A DNA stretch of 64,000 nucleotides, from assembly GCA_947630805.1 (NCBI GenBank), contig CANRIV010000001.1, positions 1 through 64,000 on the forward strand, given 5' to 3'. This document shows, one piece after another, positions 44,017-53,251 of this stretch. The translations under genes were made by a program, and so were the position numbers. How positions within the stretch are numbered: position 1 is the first letter of the stretch; each line of letters begins with the position of its first letter. The stretch is from an uncultured Lachnospiraceae bacterium. GTDB lineage: Bacteria > Bacillota > Clostridia > Lachnospirales > Lachnospiraceae. The notes under the pieces are model-generated. The model made no database searches and was not told the origin of the DNA. It saw only the letters and a program-made list of their open reading frames with translations.

Positions 44017-46464
44017 ATGAAAAAAATAATGTGTCTGCTACTGACGGTTGTAATGGTAATAGGGATGATTCCTATCTGCAGTACATCTGTAAAAATTTCA
44101 GCGCAGACGGAAATGGTAAAAGTTGCAGTAAATAGCGAGAATATTAGTATTCAAATTCAGAATGTAGGGACGTCCGGAACAGCAGACGTAGTTCGCATGG
44201 ATGCAAATCAGTATTATACCACAGATAGTCTGAGAGGATTATCTGAAAATATTACGACAGGAACAGTTGTAGGACAGTATTCCTGTGGGACATCAGATAC
44301 CATAAGCACTTCACGGTATGACGATTCTGGAAAAGACTATTTATATTCTAAATATTATGTTGTACAGAATGGAAAGATACTTGCAGGGCCATATTATGCA
44401 ACGCAGATTACTCCTGCCACAAATAATAAAACAGTACTTCCGGTAACTACAAAAAAAGGACTGTTTAGTGAAAATGAAGCAACGATTTCGGCAGTAAAAG
44501 AACTTGGATGTCAGAACACTACGATTAATATTAATTTAGCCACTTTTATCCGGACCAATGAGGATAAAAATGGCAATCCAATTACAAGCTGGCCGGGAAC
44601 AGTAGCTTTCGAGTCCAACGGAAAAACATTTCATTTTAATTCCACGATTGTGTCAGAGTATGACAGACAAATCAGCGAATATACAAAAGCCGGCGTAAAT
44701 GTAACGCTTATTATTGTATGCACTGCTGATGTAAATTATGACAGTTATCCATACCATCTTGCTTATCCTACAACAGTACCTCAGACGACAAAAGCGTTTA
44801 ACACCTGTGACAGTATGGGAATGGAATATTGGATTGCGACATTGGAGTTTTTGGCACAGCGTTATACCAGAGGAAAAGATACAGGATATGTATGTAATTA
44901 TATTATTAATAATGAAATCGATTACGCTTATGACTATGGCCCAATATCAGACAGGAAAGAGACGCTTGATGTTTATATGGAAGAATATGAGAGAGGGCTG
45001 CGTCTGGCCCATCTTGCCACAGCAAAATATGCAGACGATATTACTGTATCCGTACCGACAACGCATGCCTGGGCAATTACCGCGCAGGAAAAATTTTATG
45101 CTACTTATGACACCAGAGAAGAGGCGGAAAATTCCATGTATGGAAAAATGGATAACAGTTATGCACCTTTAGATATGTTTAACTGGCTTGCTGAGAAGAC
45201 AAATAAGCAGGGAGCTTATGACTGGGGAATCGCAAGTCATTGCTATGGTAATTCTCTTGCCAGAAGTGATGTATATGGAGCAGATACAGTCAAGGTGCCG
45301 GATTGGCAGATGACAGGAGATTTCAGAACGACGTCATCGATTACTTATTCCAATCTGGAGGCACTGCAGCAATATCTTGAGCAGAGTTCGCTTAGATATA
45401 ACGGACAAGTAAGAAAAGTTTATATTACCGAGGGAGGTGTGTCATCTTTTCAAAATTCCGATTGGGATTTAAAAAATCAGGCGGCTATTTTAGCTTCTAC
45501 CTGGTATAAAATCTCTCAGCTGGACTGTGTTGTGGCATATAACTATTACAGATATGTAGATCATCGCACTGAGGTGGAAGCATTATTCTGTCCCGGACTT
45601 TTGGATGAGAACGGAAAGAAAAAACCGGCATATGATGTGTACAAATATATTGATACAGAAAAAGGATGTGTCTATGCGTCCAAATATATTAACAATGTAG
45701 TTTACTTTAAAAACGGAGTCAGATATGCAGCCAATCAGGGGAATGTTCATTCTTATAAAGATACAATGCAGCTGTTTAACGGAACATTTAACTGGAACAA
45801 TACATGGAATCTGAACAAAATTTATCCGAGAGCGACTACAGGGATTGAGCACGCATATAAAACGATTGTAGTCACGCCGGCCACTGAGAAAAAGGATGGA
45901 AAACTGACAACATTATGCGGGGGTTGCGGAACTGTGAAGGCAGATAATGCCGATACAATCAAAAAAATTAAATCAGTAACGCTGGCAAAAACCAGTTATG
46001 TATATGATGGAAAAATGAAAAAGCCGGCAGTCACAGTAAAAGATTCTGCGGGAAAAACAGTTTCCTCTAATTATTATACAGTCACTTATCCGTCAGGATT
46101 AAAAAATATAGGAAAATATACTGTAAAAGTACAATTGAAAGATAGATATTCCGGGATAAAAAATCTCAGTTTTTCTATCGTGCCAAAAGGAACAAAAATA
46201 AAAAGTGCAAAAAAAACAGGAAGCAAACTGAAAATAAAATGGAAACAACAGAAAAAACAGGTGAATGGATATCAGATTCAATATGCAGTTTCTTCCAAAT
46301 TTAAAAAAGCAAAAACCGTCACGATAAAAAAAGCAAAGAATACATCAAAAACAGTAACAAAATTAAAGAAAAAGAAAAAGTATTATGTGAGAATCAGAAC
46401 ATATAAGAAAGTAGGAAAAACAAAATTCTATTCCGGATGGAGCAAGAAAGTGAAGACCAAATAG
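44017..46464 (+). CDS. Secreted DUF5722 glycosidase-like protein with Ig and fn3 modules
   Basis: 815 residues. Signal peptide ~1-28. A small N-terminal beta domain (~30-145) precedes a DUF5722 domain (~150-585), a probable TIM barrel: IININLATFIR-type strands, then NNEIDYAY with Glu300 and VYITEGGVSS with Glu472, positions that suit the acid/base and nucleophile of clan GH-A glycosidases. DUF5722 activity is not established to my knowledge. After a degenerate Cys-pair segment (~610-645) come an Ig-like domain (~650-725) and a Lys-rich fn3-like domain (~725-815), probably for surface retention. AAAGGAG nine bases before the ATG. Paralogue of the next gene. Confidence 0.82.
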   Translation: MKKIMCLLLTVVMVIGMIPICSTSVKISAQTEMVKVAVNSENISIQIQNVGTSGTADVVRMDANQYYTTDSLRGLSENITTGTVVGQYSCGTSDTISTSRYDDSGKDYLYSKYYVVQNGKILAGPYYATQITPATNNKTVLPVTTKKGLFSENEATISAVKELGCQNTTININLATFIRTNEDKNGNPITSWPGTVAFESNGKTFHFNSTIVSEYDRQISEYTKAGVNVTLIIVCTADVNYDSYPYHLAYPTTVPQTTKAFNTCDSMGMEYWIATLEFLAQRYTRGKDTGYVCNYIINNEIDYAYDYGPISDRKETLDVYMEEYERGLRLAHLATAKYADDITVSVPTTHAWAITAQEKFYATYDTREEAENSMYGKMDNSYAPLDMFNWLAEKTNKQGAYDWGIASHCYGNSLARSDVYGADTVKVPDWQMTGDFRTTSSITYSNLEALQQYLEQSSLRYNGQVRKVYITEGGVSSFQNSDWDLKNQAAILASTWYKISQLDCVVAYNYYRYVDHRTEVEALFCPGLLDENGKKKPAYDVYKYIDTEKGCVYASKYINNVVYFKNGVRYAANQGNVHSYKDTMQLFNGTFNWNNTWNLNKIYPRATTGIEHAYKTIVVTPATEKKDGKLTTLCGGCGTVKADNADTIKKIKSVTLAKTSYVYDGKMKKPAVTVKDSAGKTVSSNYYTVTYPSGLKNIGKYTVKVQLKDRYSGIKNLSFSIVPKGTKIKSAKKTGSKLKIKWKQQKKQVNGYQIQYAVSSKFKKAKTVTIKKAKNTSKTVTKLKKKKKYYVRIRTYKKVGKTKFYSGWSKKVKTK

Positions 46465-46488
46465 AAATTTTATAAGGGAGGAAACAAA

Positions 46489-49400
46489 ATGAAAAAGTTA
46501 CTTGCATTAATGTGTGCAGTGGTGCTTGCAGTCAATGTTATACCAACTCAGAATTTTTATCTCCTGCACGCTACAACTACACAGGCAGCAGATATTGTTG
46601 AGAAGAATCCGGTAGTTGTATCGGCGACAGATGACGAGATTAATATAAAAATTTCTAATCTTGGAACAAGTGGTACAGCGAGAGTGATTCAGATGAATGC
46701 GGATGAATATCTGAAGAAAGATGCAATAAAGGGATTAAGCGAGAGTACAGAAGCCGAGGGAGAAGTTGTTGGAGAATATACCTGTAAAAGTGATGCGGTT
46801 ATTACATTAAAACGTTATACAAAACAGGGTGTGGACAATCTTTATTCTAAGTTTTATGTTGTGCAGAATGATAATATTCTCTATGGACCGGTCTATGCAA
46901 ATAATATTACACCACAAAAAGCGACAAAGACGACATATAAAGTCTCATCTAAGAAAGGTCTTTTTGATGAAGATTATGCCAGTGCTATCGACCTGGGAGC
47001 AAATTCTACAGTAATTAATATCAATTTGCCGCAGATTATTATAGCGAATGAAGACAAGAATGGAAATCCAATAGATTGCAAGGAAGAAACAATCGACTTT
47101 GTATCAAACGGAACATTATATAAATTCAGAAGTTCCGTGGTTCATGAATATGATGCAAAAATCCGTCAATATTCTAATGCGGGAATTAATGTGACATTAA
47201 TTATGCTTGCCATGAGAAATTCTATTAATGAAGTGAAAACATACCCATATGCTCTGCAGTATGGAGATGTGAGCGGAAGCAATAGAAAAGATTCTATCTG
47301 TGGATTTAATACTTCCAACCAACTTGGAAGAGGTTATTGGATTGCCTGTATGGAATTTTTGGCAGACAGATATTCCAATAGTGCAAAAAAAGGACTGGTA
47401 CATAATTATGTTATTGGGAATGAGTTAGACTATGCGTTCAGTTATAATGTTGTGTCCAGTGCGGGAAAAGTACCTCTCGATGTATATATGGAAGAGATTT
47501 CCCGTGAAATGCGTTTGGCAGCGTTAGCTACAGCAAAATATGCGGATGATATCGAGGTATCCGTACCGTTTACCCATATGTGGGCTCAGACAGGATATGA
47601 TTATATCCGTGATGCTTATGGTGCAGCTTCAGCGATGCAGAACACACAAAACAATACATATGCGCCAAAAGAAATGATTGACTGGCTGGCAGAAAAAAGC
47701 AATGCACAGGGAGATTATCCTTGGGGAATCGCACCACACTGCTATGGAGATTCTACCGCCCAGTCCAATGTTTCTCTGTTTGATTCGATTCACGCTTCAG
47801 AACAGGCGCCATCTTCATTGAAATATACTTCAGCAATGAAAATGTCGGGGGATTACCACAATTCTTCCATGCTTACCTTTTCCAATCTTGAGATTCTTCA
47901 AAATTATCTGGAACAGGACGCATTAAAGTATAATGGCCGAGTGAGAAGTGTTTATCTGACAGAATCAGGCGTTTCTTCTTTTGAAAATAAAGAACAGAAC
48001 TTTAGTGAGCAGGGACAGCATATTGCCTCTTCCTGGTATAAGGTTGCAAATCTGGATTGTATCAAAGAATACAATTATTACCGGCTTTATGATCATAAAG
48101 CGGAGGCAGATGCACAGATGTGCACAGGACTCATTGATGTAAACAATCAAAAAAAAGCGGTTTACCAGTTGTGGAAATTTATTGATACCCAATATAGTTT
48201 TGCGCTGGCAGAGCCATATTTAAAATCAGTTAATTTCTGGAAAAACAGTAAATCTTCCTCCCAAGTTTCATATTATGATGGAATAACCTATCGGGATATT
48301 ATGGCAGTATGGGATTCTGAATTTAACTGGAATGACGATAAAAACTGGGATATGAGTAAAATGACGCCGGTTACGACCGAGCAGACTCCATATACGGGAG
48401 ACGAAAAACCGGAGTTAAAAGCACCTTCCGCAATAAAATATGTGCTGGAAGATGATACAGATGGTTTTGCCAATGGAAGCGTTGTTATCTCTCTGCCGGT
48501 AAATAATACAGCGACAGACATTGTCATGTATTGGGCAGATGCCAATGGAAAACCTCTGGAAGGTTATACCTCTATGGCAAAAGTAAAAGTAATGGGAAGT
48601 GTTGTCAAAACTAAAATGACAGAAAATACCATTATTCCGAAAGGAGCAAAAAAGCTGATTGCATATGCTTCTGACGGAACAAATCTTACAAAAGAATATG
48701 CACAGACAGATTTACCACAAAACTGCAGTTATGAATTTCAGAAAAATTACAAAGAATTTCAGATGGTAAGTGACATTCATATTACTACAGAAGAAGTGGA
48801 AAAAAACAGCACAAATTATGATGAAAAATATAACAATGAACATTTCCGGCAGTTGATGGCAGATATCGTGACGAACAGCCCTGACAGCTTTGGCTTGTTT
48901 GTCAATGGTGACTTGGCAGATACAGGAAATGAGTATGATGTGCTGGAACAGTTGTTGAGTACTCAGCCGGGACTTCCTCAATTTTATGGAGGCATTGGAA
49001 ATCACGATTTGTATAAGGCCCGTCATACCAGAGATGACTTTGCCAATTATACGAAACGGGCGCAGAAATTTATAGATTTTATCAATAAAGTAACAGGTAT
49101 GGAAAACGACAAAGTCTATTATGATACATGGGTGGAAGGATACCATTTTATTGTTCTTGGAAGTGAAGCTATCACAAGCAACGGATGCGATGCCGTATTG
49201 TCTGCCACGCAGTTGAAATGGCTGGATGAGTTACTGCAGAAAGATACAGAGAAATATCCAAACCAGCCTGTTTTCCTTATGATGCACCAGGGAATTTATG
49301 ATACTGTCGCAGGAACACTGCCGGGTCAGGGATGGCATGGAATTGTAGAGCAGCAAAAATTTATTGATGTTATCAAAAAATATAGTCAGGTTATTTTGTT

Positions 49401-50763
49401 TAGCGGACACAGCCACTGGGAATTGAATTCTGAGATGGCAATGTATCCGGGTACAACGGAACTTCCAATTACAATTTATGATACCGGCGCGGTAGGCTAT
49501 TTGTGGTCTACTTATGAAGATAAAAATGGTGCTTATATACCGGGAACACAGGGATATTTTGCAAGAATCTATGATGATGGAACGATTGCAATGCTGGGAA
49601 GAGATTTTGAACACCAACAGTTCATTCCATCGGCAATGTTTTTACGTATTCCACAGACGCTGGAAATTGAACAGACGGAATATGATGTGATTCAGGGATG
49701 CGATCCGTTTAAATTATCTGTCACTTCATCCGCTGAGGATATAAGTTATACATCTTCCGATAGTAATGTCGTATATGTAGATTCTACAGGAAGAGTCGTA
49801 ATCAGAGGTGCGGGCGAAGCCGTAATCAATGTTGTGGCGGAAGCTTCTTCTACCAAAACTGCTACTGGGAAAACGGTAAAAATTAAAGTATCTCCTTGTA
49901 CGCATGTATATCAGAAGAAAGTGGTTGCACCGACATGTACCAAAAAGGGATTTACAAAATATACCTGCCGGAAATGTGGAGATGAGTATATAGACGAAAA
50001 ATCCTATGTCAATGCGACAGGTCATGTATATGTGAAAAAAGAAGTAGCACCAACATGTACAGAGAAAGGCTACACGGAATATACCTGCAGAAATTGTGGT
50101 GAAAGTTATATCGATGACAAATCTTATGTAAATCCACGGGGACATTCCTATGATACAAGCGAACTGATTATCATTCCGGCAACTACAGCAAAAGCCGGTG
50201 AAATCAGTAAGATTTGTTCCTTATGCAATGAGAAAGTAGTGGTTACGGCAATCCCTAAGATTGCAAGTATCACATTGAATCAATCGAAGTATATTTACAG
50301 TGGAAAAGCCAATGTTCCGAAAGTGACTGTAAAGGATGAAAAAGGAAATAAAATTGACCCCAAATTCTATACAGTAACTTATGCGAACAATGTAAACGTA
50401 GGAATAGCACGAGTAACTGTAACTTTCTCCGTAAACTATAGTGGAAAAATAAATAAAACTTTTGCAATAAATCCTAAAAAAACTACGTTAAAGAAATTGC
50501 AGAGTAAGAAAAAGAAACAACTTACCATAAAATGGAAAAAAATAAATGTACAGGTTACCGGTTATCAGATTTCTTATGCACTCAATAAGAAATTCAAAAA
50601 AGCGAAAACAGTAACTGTTAAGAAGTATAAGACGATATCCAAAACAGTGCGTAAACTGAAATCAAAGAAGTTATATTACGTAAGAATACGTACATATAAA
50701 AATGTTGATGGTAAAACTTATTATTCAGCATGGAGTAAAACAAAATCTAAAAAAGTCAAATAG
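46489..50763 (+). CDS. Secreted DUF5722-metallophosphoesterase fusion protein
   Basis: 1424 residues. Signal peptide ~1-30, then the same beta and DUF5722 domains as the preceding protein (candidate catalytic Glu312 in GNELDY and Glu492 in YLTESGVSS). A beta linker (~640-750) leads to a calcineurin-like metallophosphoesterase domain (~755-1045) with complete metal motifs: DIH (Asp762, His764), GDLAD (Asp808), GNHD (Asn838, His839), a later MHQG, and GHSH (His974, His976). A Big2 Ig domain (~1060-1130), two Cys-pair repeats (~1137-1220), an Ig-like domain and a Lys-rich fn3-like domain (~1330-1424) finish the protein. It may process phosphorylated glycans outside the cell; substrate unknown. 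Confidence 0.86.
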   Translation: MKKLLALMCAVVLAVNVIPTQNFYLLHATTTQAADIVEKNPVVVSATDDEINIKISNLGTSGTARVIQMNADEYLKKDAIKGLSESTEAEGEVVGEYTCKSDAVITLKRYTKQGVDNLYSKFYVVQNDNILYGPVYANNITPQKATKTTYKVSSKKGLFDEDYASAIDLGANSTVININLPQIIIANEDKNGNPIDCKEETIDFVSNGTLYKFRSSVVHEYDAKIRQYSNAGINVTLIMLAMRNSINEVKTYPYALQYGDVSGSNRKDSICGFNTSNQLGRGYWIACMEFLADRYSNSAKKGLVHNYVIGNELDYAFSYNVVSSAGKVPLDVYMEEISREMRLAALATAKYADDIEVSVPFTHMWAQTGYDYIRDAYGAASAMQNTQNNTYAPKEMIDWLAEKSNAQGDYPWGIAPHCYGDSTAQSNVSLFDSIHASEQAPSSLKYTSAMKMSGDYHNSSMLTFSNLEILQNYLEQDALKYNGRVRSVYLTESGVSSFENKEQNFSEQGQHIASSWYKVANLDCIKEYNYYRLYDHKAEADAQMCTGLIDVNNQKKAVYQLWKFIDTQYSFALAEPYLKSVNFWKNSKSSSQVSYYDGITYRDIMAVWDSEFNWNDDKNWDMSKMTPVTTEQTPYTGDEKPELKAPSAIKYVLEDDTDGFANGSVVISLPVNNTATDIVMYWADANGKPLEGYTSMAKVKVMGSVVKTKMTENTIIPKGAKKLIAYASDGTNLTKEYAQTDLPQNCSYEFQKNYKEFQMVSDIHITTEEVEKNSTNYDEKYNNEHFRQLMADIVTNSPDSFGLFVNGDLADTGNEYDVLEQLLSTQPGLPQFYGGIGNHDLYKARHTRDDFANYTKRAQKFIDFINKVTGMENDKVYYDTWVEGYHFIVLGSEAITSNGCDAVLSATQLKWLDELLQKDTEKYPNQPVFLMMHQGIYDTVAGTLPGQGWHGIVEQQKFIDVIKKYSQVILFSGHSHWELNSEMAMYPGTTELPITIYDTGAVGYLWSTYEDKNGAYIPGTQGYFARIYDDGTIAMLGRDFEHQQFIPSAMFLRIPQTLEIEQTEYDVIQGCDPFKLSVTSSAEDISYTSSDSNVVYVDSTGRVVIRGAGEAVINVVAEASSTKTATGKTVKIKVSPCTHVYQKKVVAPTCTKKGFTKYTCRKCGDEYIDEKSYVNATGHVYVKKEVAPTCTEKGYTEYTCRNCGESYIDDKSYVNPRGHSYDTSELIIIPATTAKAGEISKICSLCNEKVVVTAIPKIASITLNQSKYIYSGKANVPKVTVKDEKGNKIDPKFYTVTYANNVNVGIARVTVTFSVNYSGKINKTFAINPKKTTLKKLQSKKKKQLTIKWKKINVQVTGYQISYALNKKFKKAKTVTVKKYKTISKTVRKLKSKKLYYVRIRTYKNVDGKTYYSAWSKTKSKKVK

Positions 50764-50774
50764 GGAGGTGCGAA

Positions 50775-53048
50775 ATGAAAAGTTTAAAAAAAATCATGGC
50801 AGTTCTTTTAACGGTTGCCATGACCATCTCGTTTCTACCACAGCTTCCAGTAGTGGTAGAGGCTGAAACAAACATTTTAGTAACAGATAAGGAAGTTTAC
50901 AAAGTAGGAGAGCCAATCAGTGTAACTGCTACATCCGATGACGCAAATGCCTGGGTAGGTATTTATAAGGCATCTGATGAGCCGGCTGTCAATGGAAGCA
51001 ATGTACAATCTATTTATTGGTATTATATCAATGGTGCAGAGACTGAAGCAGGCTCCGGCAATGTAACATGGAACAGTGGGGATACTGTTGTAATTAACAG
51101 CAAAGAAAATTCCGTACTCAATGCAAGCCATGCTGCTTTGGCTGTTCTTCCGGAAGGAGAATACATTATAGTAATTCTGGGTGGAGACAGTTATTATGAT
51201 GTGCTGGAGTCGAAGACAATTACCATTGAAGCAGATGAAGACGCTACGACGCCAGAAGCTTCGACAGAGCATACGATTGTAACAGATAAAGATACATATG
51301 AAGTGGGAGAGCCGATAAAAGTCACTGCTACGTCTACAGACAGCAATGCCTGGGTTGCTATCTGCAAAAAGGATGAAGTGTTAGCTTCCGGAGGCACGCC
51401 ATCGATTTACTGGTATTATATTAATGGTGATAAAACGCAGGGAACTGCCGGAACAGATTCGCAGTATGATATCGATGTGTTACATACCAGTGGCGAAACT
51501 GTAGTAATCAATGATATTACACAGGCAGTGTTAAATAGTGCAAGAGCCGTTGAAGAAGTGATTCCTGACGGTGAATATAAAATTGTTATTTTAGGCGGCA
51601 ACAGTTATTATGATGTACTTGCCACGAAAAATATTACAATCGGTACGCCGGGAAAAGTGACAGAGCCTTCTCTGTCTGTTGATAAAACAGAATATGCCGT
51701 AGATGAGAATGGCGTATGCAGTGAGGACATCATGGTTACTGCCACAGCAGGTAAAGCAAAGGATTGGATTGGCTTATATAAAGCAGGTGATCCAATCGGA
51801 GATGAATCTACAGGAGGCGCTCAATCCGTTTACTGGTATTACATTATGGGTGTTACTACACTGGAAATACCAGCACAGAAAACCATCAACCATATTAACG
51901 GACAAACCTATGCAATTAATAATGTAGATCCAACCGGTGCAGCAATGCCGGCAAACTCTATCTTAAATACAAAAAGAGTGGAAGATGTAGCAGAAAATGG
52001 AAATCTTCTGGAAGGAGAATATGTTATTTATCTGTTTGAAGATGATTCTTACAAAGTAATTGATTCTAAAACAATTCATGTAGGACATGATTTGGAAGAA
52101 ATCGAAAGAAAAGATGCTACGTGTACAGAAGACGGTTATGTAAAATCCAGATGTAAACTCTGCCAGGAAGAGGTTGAGGAAACCATTACGGCAAAGGGTC
52201 ATGTTGAAACAGGTGTGGTAACAGATCCTACCTGTACAGAAGATGGATATATTACATATACCTGTGAAGTGTGTGGATACTCCTATCAGGAAGCAGACTT
52301 GCCAAAATTGGGACATGAATATGATGCCGTAGTAACACCTGCTACCTGTGGAAAGGATGGAGAGATTACATATACATGTAAGAGATGTAATGATTCTTAT
52401 ACCGAAGTCGGAGACAAGGCCACCGGTGCACATAAATACGTGGAAAAAGTAACACCTGCTACTTTGAAAGCAGATGGAAAAATTGTAAAAACCTGTTCTG
52501 TATGTGGAGAAAAACAGGCGAAGGATACCGTTATTGCAAAGGTAGCCAGCGTAGTTCTTGCAAAGAATACATATGTTTACACTGCGAAAGCAGAAATGCC
52601 AAAGGTAGTTGTAAAAGACTCTACCGGAAAAGCACTTGTCACCGGAAAAGATTATACGGCAGCATATGAAGAAAATGGTAATCTGCCTGGAAAACATAGT
52701 GTTACCGTCACATTGAAAGGAAATTATTCCGGAAGTACGACATTGACTTACACAGTCCGTCCTGCCAAAGTGACAAATCTGAAAGTGAAAAAACTTTCCG
52801 TGAAGAAAATAAAAGTCACATGGAAAAAAGCTGCAAATATTACCGGATATCAGATTCAGTACGCAAAGAATAAAAAATTCACAAAGGGATTAAAGTCTGT
52901 TCAGGTAAAGAAAGCAAAAGTTTCCAGTAAGACAATTAAAAAGCTTAAAAAAGGAAAATACTTTGTGAAAATCAGAGCATATGTGACAGATCAAAGTGGA
53001 AAAATTTATGGCGATTGGAGTAAGGCAAAGAAAATTACCTTAAAATAA
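50775..53048 (+). CDS. Secreted protein with three copies of an unrecognised beta domain
   Basis: 757 residues. Signal peptide ~1-31. Three copies of a ~125-residue domain follow (coding about 50871-51240, 51271-51650 and 51665-52085), each with VGEPI-V-ATS near the start (degenerate in the third), then NAWVGIYK or similar, SIYWYYINGA and GEYIIVILGGDSYYDVL. I do not recognise the family; it looks like a beta sandwich. Then come Cys-pair repeats (coding ~52081-52540; CTEDGYITYTCEVCGYSY), an Ig-like domain and a Lys-rich fn3-like domain. There is no catalytic motif, so binding is the likely role. GGGAGGTG precedes the start, 11 bases after the previous gene; probably one operon of three. Confidence 0.78.
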   Translation: MKSLKKIMAVLLTVAMTISFLPQLPVVVEAETNILVTDKEVYKVGEPISVTATSDDANAWVGIYKASDEPAVNGSNVQSIYWYYINGAETEAGSGNVTWNSGDTVVINSKENSVLNASHAALAVLPEGEYIIVILGGDSYYDVLESKTITIEADEDATTPEASTEHTIVTDKDTYEVGEPIKVTATSTDSNAWVAICKKDEVLASGGTPSIYWYYINGDKTQGTAGTDSQYDIDVLHTSGETVVINDITQAVLNSARAVEEVIPDGEYKIVILGGNSYYDVLATKNITIGTPGKVTEPSLSVDKTEYAVDENGVCSEDIMVTATAGKAKDWIGLYKAGDPIGDESTGGAQSVYWYYIMGVTTLEIPAQKTINHINGQTYAINNVDPTGAAMPANSILNTKRVEDVAENGNLLEGEYVIYLFEDDSYKVIDSKTIHVGHDLEEIERKDATCTEDGYVKSRCKLCQEEVEETITAKGHVETGVVTDPTCTEDGYITYTCEVCGYSYQEADLPKLGHEYDAVVTPATCGKDGEITYTCKRCNDSYTEVGDKATGAHKYVEKVTPATLKADGKIVKTCSVCGEKQAKDTVIAKVASVVLAKNTYVYTAKAEMPKVVVKDSTGKALVTGKDYTAAYEENGNLPGKHSVTVTLKGNYSGSTTLTYTVRPAKVTNLKVKKLSVKKIKVTWKKAANITGYQIQYAKNKKFTKGLKSVQVKKAKVSSKTIKKLKKGKYFVKIRAYVTDQSGKIYGDWSKAKKITLK

Positions 53049-53070
53049 CGAGTAGTAAAAATTTTATGCA

Positions 53071-53102
53071 GAGTCCGAGGGAAAATAATTTTCCTCGGAC
53101 TC
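53071..53102 (+). terminator. Intrinsic terminator after the secreted-protein cluster
   Basis: GAGTCCGAGG (53071-53080) pairs with CCTCGGACTC (53093-53102), extended by AAAA/TTTT past a bulged G, and is followed by ATTTTATTTT. Confidence 0.92.
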
Positions 53103-53123
53103 ATTTTATTTTCTCTGATATGG

Positions 53124-53152
53124 TTGAATTGAACGTCGATTTTTGATATAAT
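53124..53152 (+). promoter_or_regulatory. Promoter of carAB
   Basis: TTGAAT (53124-53129), 17-base spacer, TATAAT (53147-53152). It leaves a ~93-base leader before carA. The leader contains a weak hairpin (GAGGTTG with CAACTC) followed by AGTTTTT, perhaps an attenuator, but I could not match it to a known PyrR site. Confidence 0.7.
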
Positions 53153-53251
53153 TTTTACAATTTGAGCATATTGTAGAAGTGCGTCCTTTTGACAGGTGTC
53201 AGAGGTTGTATGTTACACTTTAACAACTCAGTTTTTGAAAGGAAATACATT

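Noticed and set aside
53153-53251. Riboswitch or PyrR attenuator before carA
   Set aside because: The leader has only a weak hairpin and I could not find a recognisable PyrR-binding loop or arginine operator; mentioned only with the promoter.
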